A DNA stretch of 64,000 bases from Aplidium turbinatum (Eukaryota > Chordata > Ascidiacea > Aplousobranchia > Polyclinidae). Location: positions 3,410,001 through 3,474,000 of the forward strand of contig OU964934.1 in the NCBI GenBank assembly GCA_918807975.1. The letters run 5' to 3'. The position numbers were made by a program, and so were the translations under genes. Shown piece after piece: positions 12,041-22,703 of the stretch; position 1 is the stretch's first letter, and every line of letters begins with the position of its first letter. The notes under the pieces are model-generated. The model was not told the DNA's origin and made no database searches. It was given only the letters and a program-made list of their open reading frames with translations.

Positions 12041-12302
12041 AATAGCGACTGTCAGAACAGCGACTGTCAATAGAGCGACCACACGACAGCGATTAATTAA
12101 AAACAGCGACTGTCAATAGAGCGACTACACGACAGCGATTCATCAAGAACTCGATTAATTAAAAACAGCGACCTCGAAATTTGGCCTCCAAGTCAAAACC
12201 TGCTGACTGGCATGATATAAATCCAAAAATTATGAAGTCGCCATTATGAAGTCGCTATTATGAAGTCGCCATTATGACAGTCGCTGTTTTGACAGTCGCT
12301 AT
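12041..12302. repeat. MITE built from gcgactgtca motifs
   Basis: The left half repeats agcgactgtcaatagagcgac; the right half has atgaagtcgccatt and gacagtcgctgttttgacag. The outer 27 bases are inverted copies of each other. No clear target duplication. Confidence 0.6.
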
Positions 12303-13058
12303 CCGGCCTGGATGCCGGTGCATAAGTAGCTGAAATACACCCACCAACTTTAATTTTGATACCAATTTGTTTTCTAAGCAACATTATTAACAAGGCAGTA
12401 ATAACAAGCTAAAAGGGAGGCTAAAAGTATAACTGACCCCCTCCCCCGTCAATGCTTTGCATGAAACCACAAAGATTTAAGCAGGCCTATGTCAATGCTT
12501 GTCCAGTAACCTTATTTAGGCTGTTTTGGCCATCTAACACTAACCTTTCGTTATAGCACTGCACATGTTGGTGGTAAACGCAACGCCAAATCTTCTACTT
12601 TTGACAAAAGTAACAATTTGTTGTTATCATATCTCACAAACCTGAGGTGATAGGATAAATCTGAGGTCAGATTCGGATTCAGCACCCCAAAGTTACTCTA
12701 AATCAGTTTTCAAAGTTCATGAAGCAAAAAAAATTTTTTTTGTAGACCAGTGTAATTCACTTGATGCAAAAGTTATCAATACTTGTCATAAAGAAATTGA
12801 CTACAAAATGCTCTTCTTGCCATAAACATAAAATTTGTAGCAATATAAAAATAAAGTATTTCTTACCATTACAACCAAGGACTCTTATTGCATATATATA
12901 TATATATAATACAATGTACAATTGTACATTTTGCCTTATCCACAATTGAGCATTTTTTAACATGATTGCTTGCTCCAAATGGTGGACAATAACATTGACC
13001 TAAGTTGGTAGTCTGCAAAGTAAATAGGAATAGCAGTATGCCATTTATAAACCGGGTT
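12303..13058. other. Spacer
   Basis: AT-rich, with a short (AT)n tract near 12891. No gene seen. Confidence 0.3.
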
Positions 13059-13067
13059 AAGCAAATT

Positions 13068-13885
13068 GGATGCAACCTAATTCGTACTGTCAGTTCGTAC
13101 CTTGTAAAGATCGAGAGAAAACATTAAAAAAAGCCGAAGTTGCTGATCGCAGTTTCCACAAACATTTTAAAATTTTCTGGCTGGAAAGATCGAGATAAAA
13201 ATAGCACGAAGCCGAAATTTCCGCAAACAAACAAACTGAAAAGATCGAGAGAAAAAATTAAAAAAAGCCGAAGTCGCTGATTGGAGTTTCCGCAAACAAA
13301 CTGAAAAGAACGAGAAAAAAAATTGAACTAAGCCGAAGTCGCTGATCGCAGTTTCCGTTTTTCCGCAAACATTTTAAAATTTCCGGTAATGATCCTAAGA
13401 GTTTGCCGAAGTCGCTGATAGCAGTTTCCGCAAACAAACAAAAATTCTTAGGATCATTATCGGAAATTTTAAAATGTTTGCGGAAACTCCGATCAACCCT
13501 GACCTTTTAAAATGTTAGCGGAAACTGCGATCAGCGACTCCGCAAACTCTTAGGATTATTACCGGAAATTTTAAAATGTTTGCGGAAACTCCGATCAACC
13601 CTAACCCTTTTAAAATGTTTGCGGAAACTGCGAACAGCGACTTCGGCAAACTCTTAAAATCATTGCCGGAAATTTTAAAATGTTAGCGGAAATTGCAGAA
13701 AAACGGAAACTGCGATCAGAGACTTCGGCTTTGTTCAATTTTTTTCTCTCGATCTTTTCAGTTTGTTTGTTTGCGGAAACTCCTAACAGCGACTTCGGCT
13801 TTTTTAAATTTTTTTTTTTGATCTTTTCAAGGTAGGCTACGAACTGATGGTACGAATTGTTTATGGTACAAATTAGGTTGCACCC
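13068..13885. mobile_element. MULE-like fold-back element
   Basis: Ends GGATGCAACCTAATTCGTAC and GTACAAATTAGGTTGCACCC, flanked by a perfect 9-bp duplication AAGCAAATT (13059-13067, 13886-13894). The interior is almost wholly built from inverted copies of a ~33-base motif (gccgaagtcgctgatcgc, gtttccgcaaac). A 9-bp duplication is typical of Mutator-like elements; no transposase is present. Confidence 0.75.
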
Positions 13886-14183
13886 AAGCAAATTGGGTAT
13901 ACTGTAGCCCATAGGCGCCGACTTTTATTTTTGCACGAGGTGGCGGATAGCACAACATGGCAACCTAAAAACTTTTAAACTGCATGTTTTTGTTTGATCT
14001 TTACTAAGCGTGTTTCGTAGATGCAACTGTCTTTCACACCTGATTTGTAGCTTGATAATTTACAAAGCAATTTTAAAACAAAGCACAGGAGGTATGTCAT
14101 GAATTTTATTGTTACGTTGCTGCTCTGACACTTAACATTTGGCAAAAGTATTGTTGCGAACAGCAGCTCTGTCAATCCAACTG

Positions 14184-14363
14184 TTAAAGTTGTAACCGTG
14201 AAGCTTCAGCTTGATAAACATTTAAAATTAGGACGTGGTTCAATCGCTGTTGCGTCATGGTAGATTGCAAGTAGGTTTTTATGCGCCTGAGTGCACTAAA
14301 CGATCGCTCCGCCTCGCAGGTGGTGGAAGGCAACGATAAGTATATTTTCACAATGCAGACCAT
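14184..14363 (-). CDS. hAT transposase C-terminal dimerisation domain fragment
   Basis: The 59-residue frame reads IYLSLPSTTCEAERSFSALR then RIKTYLQSTMTQQRLNHVLI, the hAT C-terminal (hATC) motif LP...AERSFSALRRIKTYLRSTM. It lies next to the N-terminal fragment, so the catalytic middle has been deleted. Confidence 0.88.
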   Translation of the reverse strand: MVCIVKIYLSLPSTTCEAERSFSALRRIKTYLQSTMTQQRLNHVLILNVYQAEASRLQL

Positions 14364-14405
14364 GTTGAAAGCATTAATGAAATTGTTTCATTGCTTGCAA
14401 ATAGA

Positions 14406-14588
14406 TCAAGCAGTTGCGACATAGTTGCAAATCGGACAGAATGCTCTATCTTTGCATCTATCGTATTCTAGCCACGGGAATTCACTCTCCCACAATTTTT
14501 GATAGCTTCGCCCTTCAATAACGATTATCCTGCTCGTGCTCGGTTCTTCCACATCCCTGATCGTGCTAACGCTTTTTAGCAGTGGCAC
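14406..14588 (-). CDS. hAT transposase N-terminal TTF-type zinc-finger fragment
   Basis: Reads SYQKLWESEFPWLEYDRCKD then RAFCPICNYV, the start of the TTF-type finger (W...WL.yd....FC.iC) common in THAP12/ZMYM-like hAT transposases. It is followed directly by the hATC fragment. Confidence 0.7.
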   Translation of the reverse strand: MPLLKSVSTIRDVEEPSTSRIIVIEGRSYQKLWESEFPWLEYDRCKDRAFCPICNYVATA

Positions 14589-15843
14589 ACTTTCGTTTCG
14601 TTCAGGCTTTGGTCACTTTCATGCTGGCTGATATCCTGACTAGACGCAACAAAAAATGACTCAACGGAGGGCTGCAATTTTGAACGCGTTTCGATGGCAT
14701 CTTTAAGCTGAATAAAACTGGAATGTCGGCGAAAACTTTAACTGGACGACTTTTCGTAATTTTTTCTATGTTGTAACAAGCAACTCCTATGTCAGACCAA
14801 TAAATTCCCGCCTCAGACTTTTACAGTACGACGTTTCGTAATTTTTTTTATGATGTACGTAACAAGCAACTCCTATGTCAGACCAATACGTTCCCGCCTC
14901 ACAGTTTGCCACGCAATATTAGTGCATGAAGTAGATAACAAAGCAGAAATTAAAGCATGAAGTAGATGACAGTACACTCCAATTGAAATCGGAAAATAAT
15001 CCAAAATGCAAAATCTTAAGTAATTGAAAAAGGTTGCTTTTATTATGGGAATTGACAGAGAGCGTAGCTTCCCTCGAATAGAATCATGTTAACGTGCAAA
15101 TTTGCAGAACGTTAAAACTGCTGTGACTTTACTAAGTGCACTTTTTAAATAAAACTCAATAAGTTTCAAAAATTGCATTTTTTTAATGAAATTTGAAAAT
15201 AGATATTCATTTAGGGGGTGGAGCTATCAATCATCGAGACAATTTTATTTCCAAGTATTTTATAGCTTGCATAATTTATAGCGACATTATGAGCAGTTTA
15301 AAATGTTTCAAAAAAGATTTTGAGGGAGGCAATGGAAAGATCGTATTTTATTGATTAATAAATTCCATTGTAAACCTAACAAATGTAACAATGACTTATG
15401 ACAAGTAACAAATAAAACGATCGCAACAACAAGGAAAAAACTCGTAGCCACGTGTTGCGTAATCTTCACGTAGCTTGCTTGATGTAACGCGAGTATCATG
15501 CTTGTGACAAAAACAATCATTTATTTTTCTTCGTAATACTGTATTGGTTTACCTCTTGCTTTACGTTGACTTGAAGCGAAAACCAATGATCAAAAAAAAA
15601 GATTTAAACGTCCGTTCAAATTACATTTATTTGCAGTAAGTAATGTAACCTAAACGGGGTGGCTGCCACCCCGCCACAGCGGTTATGGGGTGGCGTGGCC
15701 ACCCCGTAACCCCGTAAGTCGGCGTCAGTGCTGTAGCCTACTGGCTTAAAATTAAAAATGCACAAGATCATTAGATCAACACCTGTCAAAAGGTAGAATT
15801 GGTTTTACTATGTAGTTGAACAAAGACACAAAACTGTATAAAG

Positions 15844-16147
15844 TCATTTTTTAAACAATTCACCAATGTCGTCAATGAACTTAATAATGGTGCTCACCTC
15901 TTCTATAACTGTCCATGAACTTGGTACAACTTGAACAGTATTTTCCCTTGTAAATTCAACAACTGTATATTTTGCCATTTCCTGACACTGAGCGATTACG
16001 GTTTTGGTTACTGATACCTTGAATTTCATTTGTGTGCTCACTGTGCTGCTGTTTCTGTTCATCAAAACGCCGTTTGGCTTTACATGCACATTTGTTTGCT
16101 ATCCACCTTTTTTGGTAAAGTCTACACTTTTCATTACGATTATCCAT
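15844..16147 (-). pseudogene. Unrecognised transposon-like coding remnant
   Basis: Two overlapping minus-strand frames. The basic upstream one (MDNRNEKCRLYQKRWIANKC) and the other ending EMAKYTVVEFTRENTVQVVP then SSWTVIEE resemble the N-terminal part of proteins found with DUF4806-type repeats. Family assignment is weak. Confidence 0.3.
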
Positions 16148-16329
16148 TACAAGAGTAAAAACATTTCTAAATTAAACAGATTAAAAAAAGTTTTTCAACA
16201 ATTTTCAACTATCAATTACGTCTTGGCCTGTACAAGGTATGCTAGCTATTCTGGTGACATACTGATATAGGCTTTTAGTCGATATTGACCTCTTGCAGGC
16301 ATGGCCTCATCAAACTCTGGAGTAAATTA

Positions 16330-16410
16330 TACTAAAATGTGCAGGCAGGGCATACCATGCCATTCGTTGTTACGCCCTACCATGACATGCCCTGCCTACA
16401 CATTTTAGTA
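16330..16410. repeat. Hairpin, tactaaaatgtgcaggcagg arms
   Basis: tactaaaatgtgcaggcagg pairs with cctgcctacacattttagta around a 40-base loop. Confidence 0.65.
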
Positions 16411-16746
16411 CAACCCGAGCAGACAGTAGCCAAGCACCACGTTGAACTGTTAGTTTACACAAAACATATTATTACTCGGAAATATCTATGGTACATCTCC
16501 AGATCACCAGCGATGTAGATTCAACATTTTATTTAAGATGGAGCTTTACAATACTACTAAGGTGAATCACATTACTAACCACGCTGTGAACCAGAAAAAC
16601 TTTTGAATTTACGATAATCCTTATCTCAATTCTCAATCAAGATTTATACCAAACATTAGTGAGAACATTCTTATTTCTTAATCTTAATTTCTTCCCTTTC
16701 ACTTCAGTGCTGTACTGTACAAGCAAGTTGAACTGAACCAACTAAT

Positions 16747-17318
16747 CAGGATTGCCAGATCCAAAATAATTCTGTAGCCAAACTGTTGTCACAAAATCAC
16801 CAAAACGCAGGGAAAAATCGCCAAAATTACACATTACAATGAGTTCAAGTCTTTTGGTTGAATGTTTAACTCAGTCCCTCAACTGATGAAAAAAAAAACT
16901 TTCGACTCCGAAACAAAAACTACGGAAATTCATTCTCTTGTCAGTTGTTGAATATATTTGTACCGGTTTATATTTGTACCGTATACTATTTTTCGCAGCA
17001 GACAAAATAAAAGGTTTCTCTCTCTCTATTTTTCGCAACAGACAAAATAAGCCGTTTCTCGCTCTCTCTCTGGAACAGATGAGTCAACGTCATAATTTTA
17101 ATCTAGCCTGGAGTCTAGGCAGTTCTACTTTCAATTTTCCTGGACATTCAAGCACGTTCTAACATATTTATTAATCGCCAAAAGCAATTAATTTATCCAA
17201 ATCGGTTCTCAATATTCCCCAAAAAAAGAGCCAAATCGAACTAATTTGAAGCTAAACGTCTTCAAAAATCGCCAGATTTCTGGAGTTTGACGATAAATTG
17301 GCCAATATGGCAACCCTG
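16747..17318. mobile_element. Possible hAT-like MITE
   Basis: Ends CAGGATTGCCAGATCC and GGCCAATATGGCAACCCTG are imperfect inverted copies. No matching flanking duplication was found, so the superfamily is uncertain. Confidence 0.45.
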
Positions 17319-17896
17319 TAACAGATAACACATTCCTTGTTACTCAATCTTTCCCGCGTTTCTTTTTTATCCAAAACTTCATATCTGGTAAACTGGCTGA
17401 AGTGAAAGACATTATTTTGGAGGGCAGTCAGGGGACATATGTTACAATTTTCAAGATTCCCACCCTGTGAAGTTGTACCATATCTCTATGAGTTGCAAAG
17501 ACCCAGATTAGATTTTTGAATATTTATGGTTTAATTTATAACTTCTACAAATAAAAAAATCCTCAACAAGTTTTAGGAACAGACATTTTTTTACTGTTTA
17601 ATTGTAATTGTTTCATATCAGTAAGCGAGACCACTTAAACTTTCCTTAAAAACTATCGTTAAAGGATCACTTTAATTTGCGACTATAAAAGTCATGAAGT
17701 TTTCTTTTCACATAACGTAATAAAAACGTGTAATAGACATCTACAAAAAACACATAATCTACATCACAAAAATGCAGAAGAACGGGGTAGACCCCCTCTA
17801 CTTGTGTGTATAATTCCTGCTGTTTTGTATACCATTCTTGGAGGCTAGTTTTACTTAACATAGATTAAAAATTCCCCAAATGAACGAAAGAGTTTT
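17319..17896. other. AT-rich spacer
   Basis: Nothing recognised. Confidence 0.3.
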
Positions 17897-18370
17897 AACA
17901 CGTTTAATACACGTGGAAAACACGTGCTAATTTTCAACAAATGTAAACGTGCAATACACGTGGAAACAACATGTATTCAACATACAAAAAGTTCTGATAA
18001 AACATCCTTCTGCTTGGGTGAAGATATTTTTTCTGTTTTGTATGCCATCTTTTGGGCGTGGTTTCACCTTATATACCTTAAAAATTGGTCAAATAACCAT
18101 AAGATGTTGAACACGTATAATACACGTGGGGAACACGTGTTATTTTTACAAGAATTTTATTCACAAAAAAATTGCTGATAAAACTTCTTGAATCAGATTT
18201 ACACACTAGTCATAGTGAATGATAGCGAAAATATGTCTCTAAAATAATGTTTTTTAAACAAGTGAATTTTAGGTGGTGTACAAAGACTCCTTAATAACAC
18301 CTGAATTCTACCTAAGATACCATGCTACCTAAAATCAACCAAAAATCAACGTGTAATATACGTAGCTTTC
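17897..18370. repeat. Right arm with acacgtg repeats
   Basis: Repeated aatacacgtggaaaacacgtg motifs spaced about 50-200 bp. This is the counterpart of the left arm in the 11-kb element. Confidence 0.6.
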
Positions 18371-19544
18371 TAGCTGGGATGAAGGTAAAAAATACTTTCC
18401 GGGAAGAATATTTTCGCTGTGCATACGATTCCACCGACCGACCATTCAGATTGTAGTTCTAGGTGGGGGTCGCTCAACGTTATTCCAATGCGATGTCCAG
18501 CCACACTGTCCCAGTGGTTGATTAAAACGTCTGTTTTCAAATTTCGAAATTGTCTGTGAGCATAGGGTTGCTTATTTTAAGTTTGTAAGTGTCATGTAAA
18601 CACTAGTGTGCGTTTCACCGTTATTGTGTTTCACAAGCATTGTTCCCTTTAAGCAAGTTTTTGTTAGCAAAATAGGCCGGTGTGCCAACTCAATTTATAA
18701 TAAATTGGCAAAGTAAGCTTATTTGCCTACCGGTATATATAAATTTAAAGACATTTTCTGGTGGTATCAAGAAAATGAAATATCTTGTCACAGGTATTGG
18801 TTGTAGGCCTATTATTTCTGGTTGTATTTTCATAAGACAACTTCTGCTTGTATTATGAAATATTTAGTTCGTTACTGCAAAATTTTGTTAATCAACAATT
18901 CTTGCCATGCTGATAAGCACTGCAAGTGACAGTTGTCTAATAATCAAGAAATACGGTTTTATAGACTCTCACAAAAAGATGAAAAACCAACTCATTGCTT
19001 TTTTAGAGGGAACACCGTTCATGAGTTACGATAGAACGTTTTTTTAGGTGATTTCTACAAGCGTTTGTTTCATGGTGCCTAGTTTCTTTCTCCGCTGATA
19101 TGTTAGCAGCATAGCAGGTCACTGTTGTTGCCTGTATTGCGATGTGTCAAACATTTCTTTGGTTACTGAAACTGTTAATTGCAAAATATCTTTTGCGAAG
19201 CGAAGTGACATCACTCTTGCTTGGCGATGAATATTCTAATGAAACCGTTCGCCTCGCTACAAGTGCGCAAAACAAGTGGCCTTGTTTATTAGACATTGTT
19301 AAGGAAGTCAAAAGTGTTGTTAAAGGAGCTTGGCCTGGCGGTAGCGTTGTTCGACTAATTTTGTTGCTGCGGTATTCTAAGATAAATAGTAACAACATGT
19401 AACGATGAATACTGGGTACGAAATGCGTTCATTTCTAGCATCAGAGTCAACCTACCTAAAATTTTATTAGTGCGGCCCGCCACAGCTCTCCTTAGTGCCA
19501 AAGTGGCCCGCATGCAAAAAAGGTTGGTGACCCCTGGTCTAGAG

Positions 19545-20316
19545 CAAAGAACAGAGGCGCAAGCTTCTGCAAGGTATTCACCATGAGTTCTAACTTCCTC
19601 TCCTGATGTGCCCAGATGAACACGAATATGATCTTTTGGTACTTGTGTATGAGTAGCCAGAATTTGAACGTTGGACTCTGTTGGGAAGTTGCAATGACCC
19701 AATCCTCAAGAGCCATCTCGGTTCCACTGTCTTCGCATGCTCGTTTTAGAAGGCTGTTAAGTACCACAACAGTAAATTGATGGGCATATCTTGTTCTCAT
19801 TACATTGGTTGCTTTCAGAAAAGCTGTGGCTGCTGCTTCTGTCTTCACTAACCCAGATTTTTTCAGGGTTTCAGGCCATCCAGACTCACGCAGAAGATCT
19901 CCCATGGTGCTCCACAAAGCCATCTCAATGTGGAGCCCACCTAACATGACCACAATCTTGTCTTCCCCAAAAATGTCAGGGAAGGTCCACTGCATTTTTT
20001 TGGCGATGTCATAGAGTGGTTGATCCACTACCAATACAGGGACTTGGTGTGGGTTGAGGTGCTCTGTTGTCTTTTTCACCAGTTCCATTCCATATCGAAT
20101 CATTTCTGAAGTGGCGGCTTTTTCGTGGAAAAGTGGCAAGAGGGCTTTAATGCATTTTTCCGGTTGTCCAACAGAATCTGATCGAGCAGCGTGGTAGGAA
20201 GACCACATCGCTGGAGTGTGCATTTCTGCATCGCAATTCATCAATAGGATGTTATTTACTGCAGCCATCCATGCCTGTTCGTGATGTTTCTCCTCATCGA
20301 ATGAACTCGTTGTCAC
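19545..20316 (-). CDS. PIN-type transposon protein, GGLHIEMA segment
   Basis: Contains VLVVDQPLYDIAKKMQWTFP, GEDKIVVMLGGLHIEMALWS and an AHQFTVVVLNSLLKRA stretch, typical of the family. The frame ends ...LFFALD exactly at the hAT target site, whose duplicated bases GTCTAGAG (19537-19544) begin the insertion boundary. Any coding continuation to 19492 is hAT sequence. Confidence 0.65.
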
Positions 20317-20912
20317 TATAGTTGCGAATCTTTTCCCGGAGGTTGGTTGACAAGATTTCGGCCCACTGGTGGTACAAACGTATACGAACGAGGCAGGATG
20401 GGTTCATTGTTGCAGGTTCCTGTTTTCTGTGAATGGATTTGTAGATATTCTTGGTTCAACCCAGGCGTCTGTGACGAAGGAAATTGAAGTATTGAAATAC
20501 CAGTTCCATGAAATGATGAGCTTGCAGTGCGTGATGAGGGATTGTGATCCAAGTTATCTAGAGCTGCCACCGTGAAAATGCCCTGACGTAAGTTTGTAGG
20601 ACAAACTATATCAGCGTTGTTCCTTGCATGATCTGCAATCGCCTGTGCAAATCTAGACTCAATGCTGAGGACTTTCGTATATGACACGCTCAGAGCATAG
20701 CTGTGTAGCAGTTGTACCAGCTTCCTGCTTCTTGTTTGGGAATGCAATTTCAGGGCCAGAAACACTGCAAGTAGAGGCTCACAATTCAAGTTTGTAAAAA
20801 GAGAAGTCATATTTAACATGGCCAACTGGCTCACAGAGAGAATCTTCCTGGAAATCTCTTGTACTGGTAATGATTTGGGTCCTTCGAGGAGTTGACGGAC
20901 AAAATACTTCAT
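20316..20912 (-). CDS. PIN-type transposon protein, N-terminal segment
   Basis: 198 residues. AALDNLDHNPSSRTASSSFH followed by GTGISILQFP is the family signature near the N-terminal third. No domain assignment is possible beyond that. It overlaps the start of the 19545-20316 frame by one base. Confidence 0.6.
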   Translation of the reverse strand: MKYFVRQLLEGPKSLPVQEISRKILSVSQLAMLNMTSLFTNLNCEPLLAVFLALKLHSQTRSRKLVQLLHSYALSVSYTKVLSIESRFAQAIADHARNNADIVCPTNLRQGIFTVAALDNLDHNPSSRTASSSFHGTGISILQFPSSQTPGLNQEYLQIHSQKTGTCNNEPILPRSYTFVPPVGRNLVNQPPGKDSQL

Positions 20913-21148
20913 ACGTTGAGGTCAGTTGCTTAAAAAACTCTGTTTATGGCACAAATTATCAGCAGGGGTCATCAATCAGTGAGGACATTCTATTTAAATG
21001 ATAGAAACAAAGGAAATAATTTGTTTTCCTTGCTATGACCCGAAGTTACTTAGACATCGACTTCCGATTTCGAAACTAAAAAACAATGATGTAATAAGGG
21101 TGCGAACAGTGAACGTAACATTGACATAGACACCAAAATCACCACTCT

Positions 21149-21438
21149 ATGCTCCAATCATGTTTATTTTAGTTTTATCGAATTACTCATATATACAAAC
21201 CTAAGTTTAGAGACCACAACCACCATTCTAGGTTCAATAGTACAAAAGTTACGAGGCATAATGTGAAAAAATCTGGAAATTGGCCGCCATCTTGGATTTT
21301 GGCGGCAATTTTTTTTTTTTCATCTGACAGCTTGACACTCGGACCAAAATTGTTTTATAGGTCCTTACTTTCAAATTGGTACTGAAAACGAAACTTTTGC
21401 ATCAAGTTGAAATGACTGAGTGCCTGGGAGCCCCACTA
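21149..21438 (-). repeat. Right terminal inverted repeat of the PIN-type element
   Basis: Contains ggccgccatcttgg, ends in GAGCCCCACTA, and is the inverted counterpart of 3567-3870. Confidence 0.75.
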
Positions 21439-22608
21439 TATGACGTGTTTACTAAATTACAGGAACATTTTGTTAAACCAACATTGTTTCAACATTGTAA
21501 TTTTCATATGACATTTTGCTTCATTTTTCTCAGTGTAGTCACAAAACATTAAAAAAACAAAGTTGTCTTCATCGCCAGTGCCGTGAGCACGGTCTCAAAT
21601 TCCTCCACATCTGAAATCTACTGGTGGACCCATTTTTGTACATCACCGACTTCAAATATACTTTTACTGCTGACTTAATACTTTAACACTGACTTTAACT
21701 ATACTAAACATCACTGACTTTACATCACCAATAAAAGTAGCAGATTTTGGCATTTGTCATGTTTGTAAACTTTGCTGACGAGTTTGACCTAGAGGAAAAA
21801 AACGTAAGAACATTAAAAGCAGGAGAAAAGCATATTAGTGCTACAAAACGGACGTATTTCTTGCGACAGCGATGAATGATACGGTGTGATACATCATGTG
21901 TCATTTTTATCACAGACGGAGAAAGCAAGCAGGTAACGATAGTTCTAGTGATGTTGGAAGAAGGTTTTCCACTTTCAGAAGCAGTTTCCAAGAAAGTTTG
22001 GTGTTTACTGATATCCGGTTGTAAGTTCAAAAGATTGTTTTTCAGGCGTCTAACAAAGCGATTATTCCAATAAACATAAAACACATATTTCTATAAAACC
22101 AAGTTCTTTATTTTAAAACTTTTGTCTCAGAATAATCTGTGCGAGATGCAAATCAACCAAAATAGTTTATCTAAAATTGAATGACTTTCTTTACCAGGCA
22201 TCTAAAAGCAAGTGCTTTCTGTAAGTGCATATACCATCGAAACTACCACAAAGTGTTGCCAGTGATAATCCACATTTATTCCATCGTTTCGTCGATCACA
22301 CATGACCAACTTTTTCAGAGAGTCAGATTTAAAGAAATACCTAGCTTACCTGCTTTTAACGTACGGAAAAGTACAGAACAATGTTATTATAAACAATTAA
22401 ATATGCAAAATGGAATTTAAATTTGAAATAAACCTGTTTTAATCTTATCATTGTTTTAAAACAAAATGTGAACTACCAAAAAAATGTGTATTCAATTCTC
22501 TAACACGATGTATTGATTACGTAAAAGAGGTTATCTCATATGTGGTATGTCTCATCAGTACTGAACTTCTAACTGAGTTATTTCTAACTACATAACAAAT
22601 CTTTTTAG
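21439..22608. other. Intronic DNA before the first visible complement exon
   Basis: Inspected for MG6/anaphylatoxin-type exons; none convincing on the + strand. AT-rich, no repeat structure identified. Confidence 0.4.
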
Positions 22609-22703
22609 GGACAATGAAGGCAGAGGCTTTTTCCCACAAAAGACGTTACATAGCAGCATCACAACGATCGAGATTGACGCTGTCAGTATGGGAGACTCTG
22701 GAG
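22609..22703 (+). CDS. Complement gene exon 1 of window (end of MG6)
   Basis: After the acceptor tttttag the frame reads ...SSITTIEIDAVSMGDSG, matching the C3 stretch SITTWEILAVSM. The donor is GGAG|GTTGGA, phase 1. One base at the start completes a codon from an exon not seen in the window. Confidence 0.85.

Larger units (their letters stand above)
13910..15730 (-). mobile_element. hAT element (hAT-C) with an internally deleted transposase
   Basis: Ends CATAGGCGCCGACTT and AAGTCGGCGTCAGTG, with perfect 8-bp duplications CTGTAGCC (13902-13909, 15731-15738). It holds the N-terminal finger and C-terminal dimerisation parts of a hAT transposase almost back to back on the minus strand. A diverged ~110-bp tandem duplication lies at about 14715-14910. 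Confidence 0.88.
7111..18379. mobile_element. 11-kb element of unknown superfamily inside hAT-A
   Basis: Starts TCCCAGCTAGAAA and ends TTTCTAGCTGGGA, a perfect 13-bp inverted repeat. It is followed inward on both sides by arms rich in ACACGTG/TACACGT palindromes (7128-7640, 17897-18370). No clear target duplication. It carries many later insertions and no intact transposase that I can assign to it. Confidence 0.6.
6987..19536. mobile_element. hAT element (hAT-A) inserted in the PIN-type element
   Basis: Ends CAGGGGTCACCAA (6987) and TTGGTGACCCCTG (19536), with perfect 8-bp duplications GTCTAGAG at 6979-6986 and 19537-19544. Subterminal GC-rich blocks (gcggcccgc) lie at both ends. Excluding the inner insertion it is about 1.3 kb and non-autonomous; the open frames at 19142-19402 are not recognised. 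Confidence 0.88.
3567..21438 (-). mobile_element. Large DNA transposon with ~300-bp inverted ends and a PIN/FEN-like protein; nested insertions inside
   Basis: About 300 bases at 3567-3870 recur as a diverged inverted copy at about 21149-21438. The outermost bases are TAGTGGGG and CCCCACTA. A possible 3-bp TAT duplication flanks them (3564-3566, 21439-21441). All large minus-strand frames between the repeats (20912-19545 and 6477-4368) resemble one long uncharacterised protein family I remember from cnidarian and other invertebrate genomes. That family has the motifs GTGISxxQxP, GGLHIEMA, NYARW, HEEADTR and a cysteine-rich C terminus. A 12.5-kb hAT insertion separates the N- and C-terminal parts, so the element itself is about 5.3 kb. 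The superfamily is not recognised. The coding parts carry several breaks. Confidence 0.7.

Noticed and set aside
19142-19402. Protein gene in hAT-A
   Set aside because: Open on both strands by chance, with no similarity to hAT transposase or other families that I know.
3567-21438. Polinton/Maverick for the large inverted-repeat element
   Set aside because: No polymerase B, integrase or capsid-like frames, and without the nested hAT it is only about 5.3 kb.
21876-22073. Upstream complement exon
   Set aside because: The frame has no match to MG6 or anaphylatoxin sequence and lacks a convincing acceptor.
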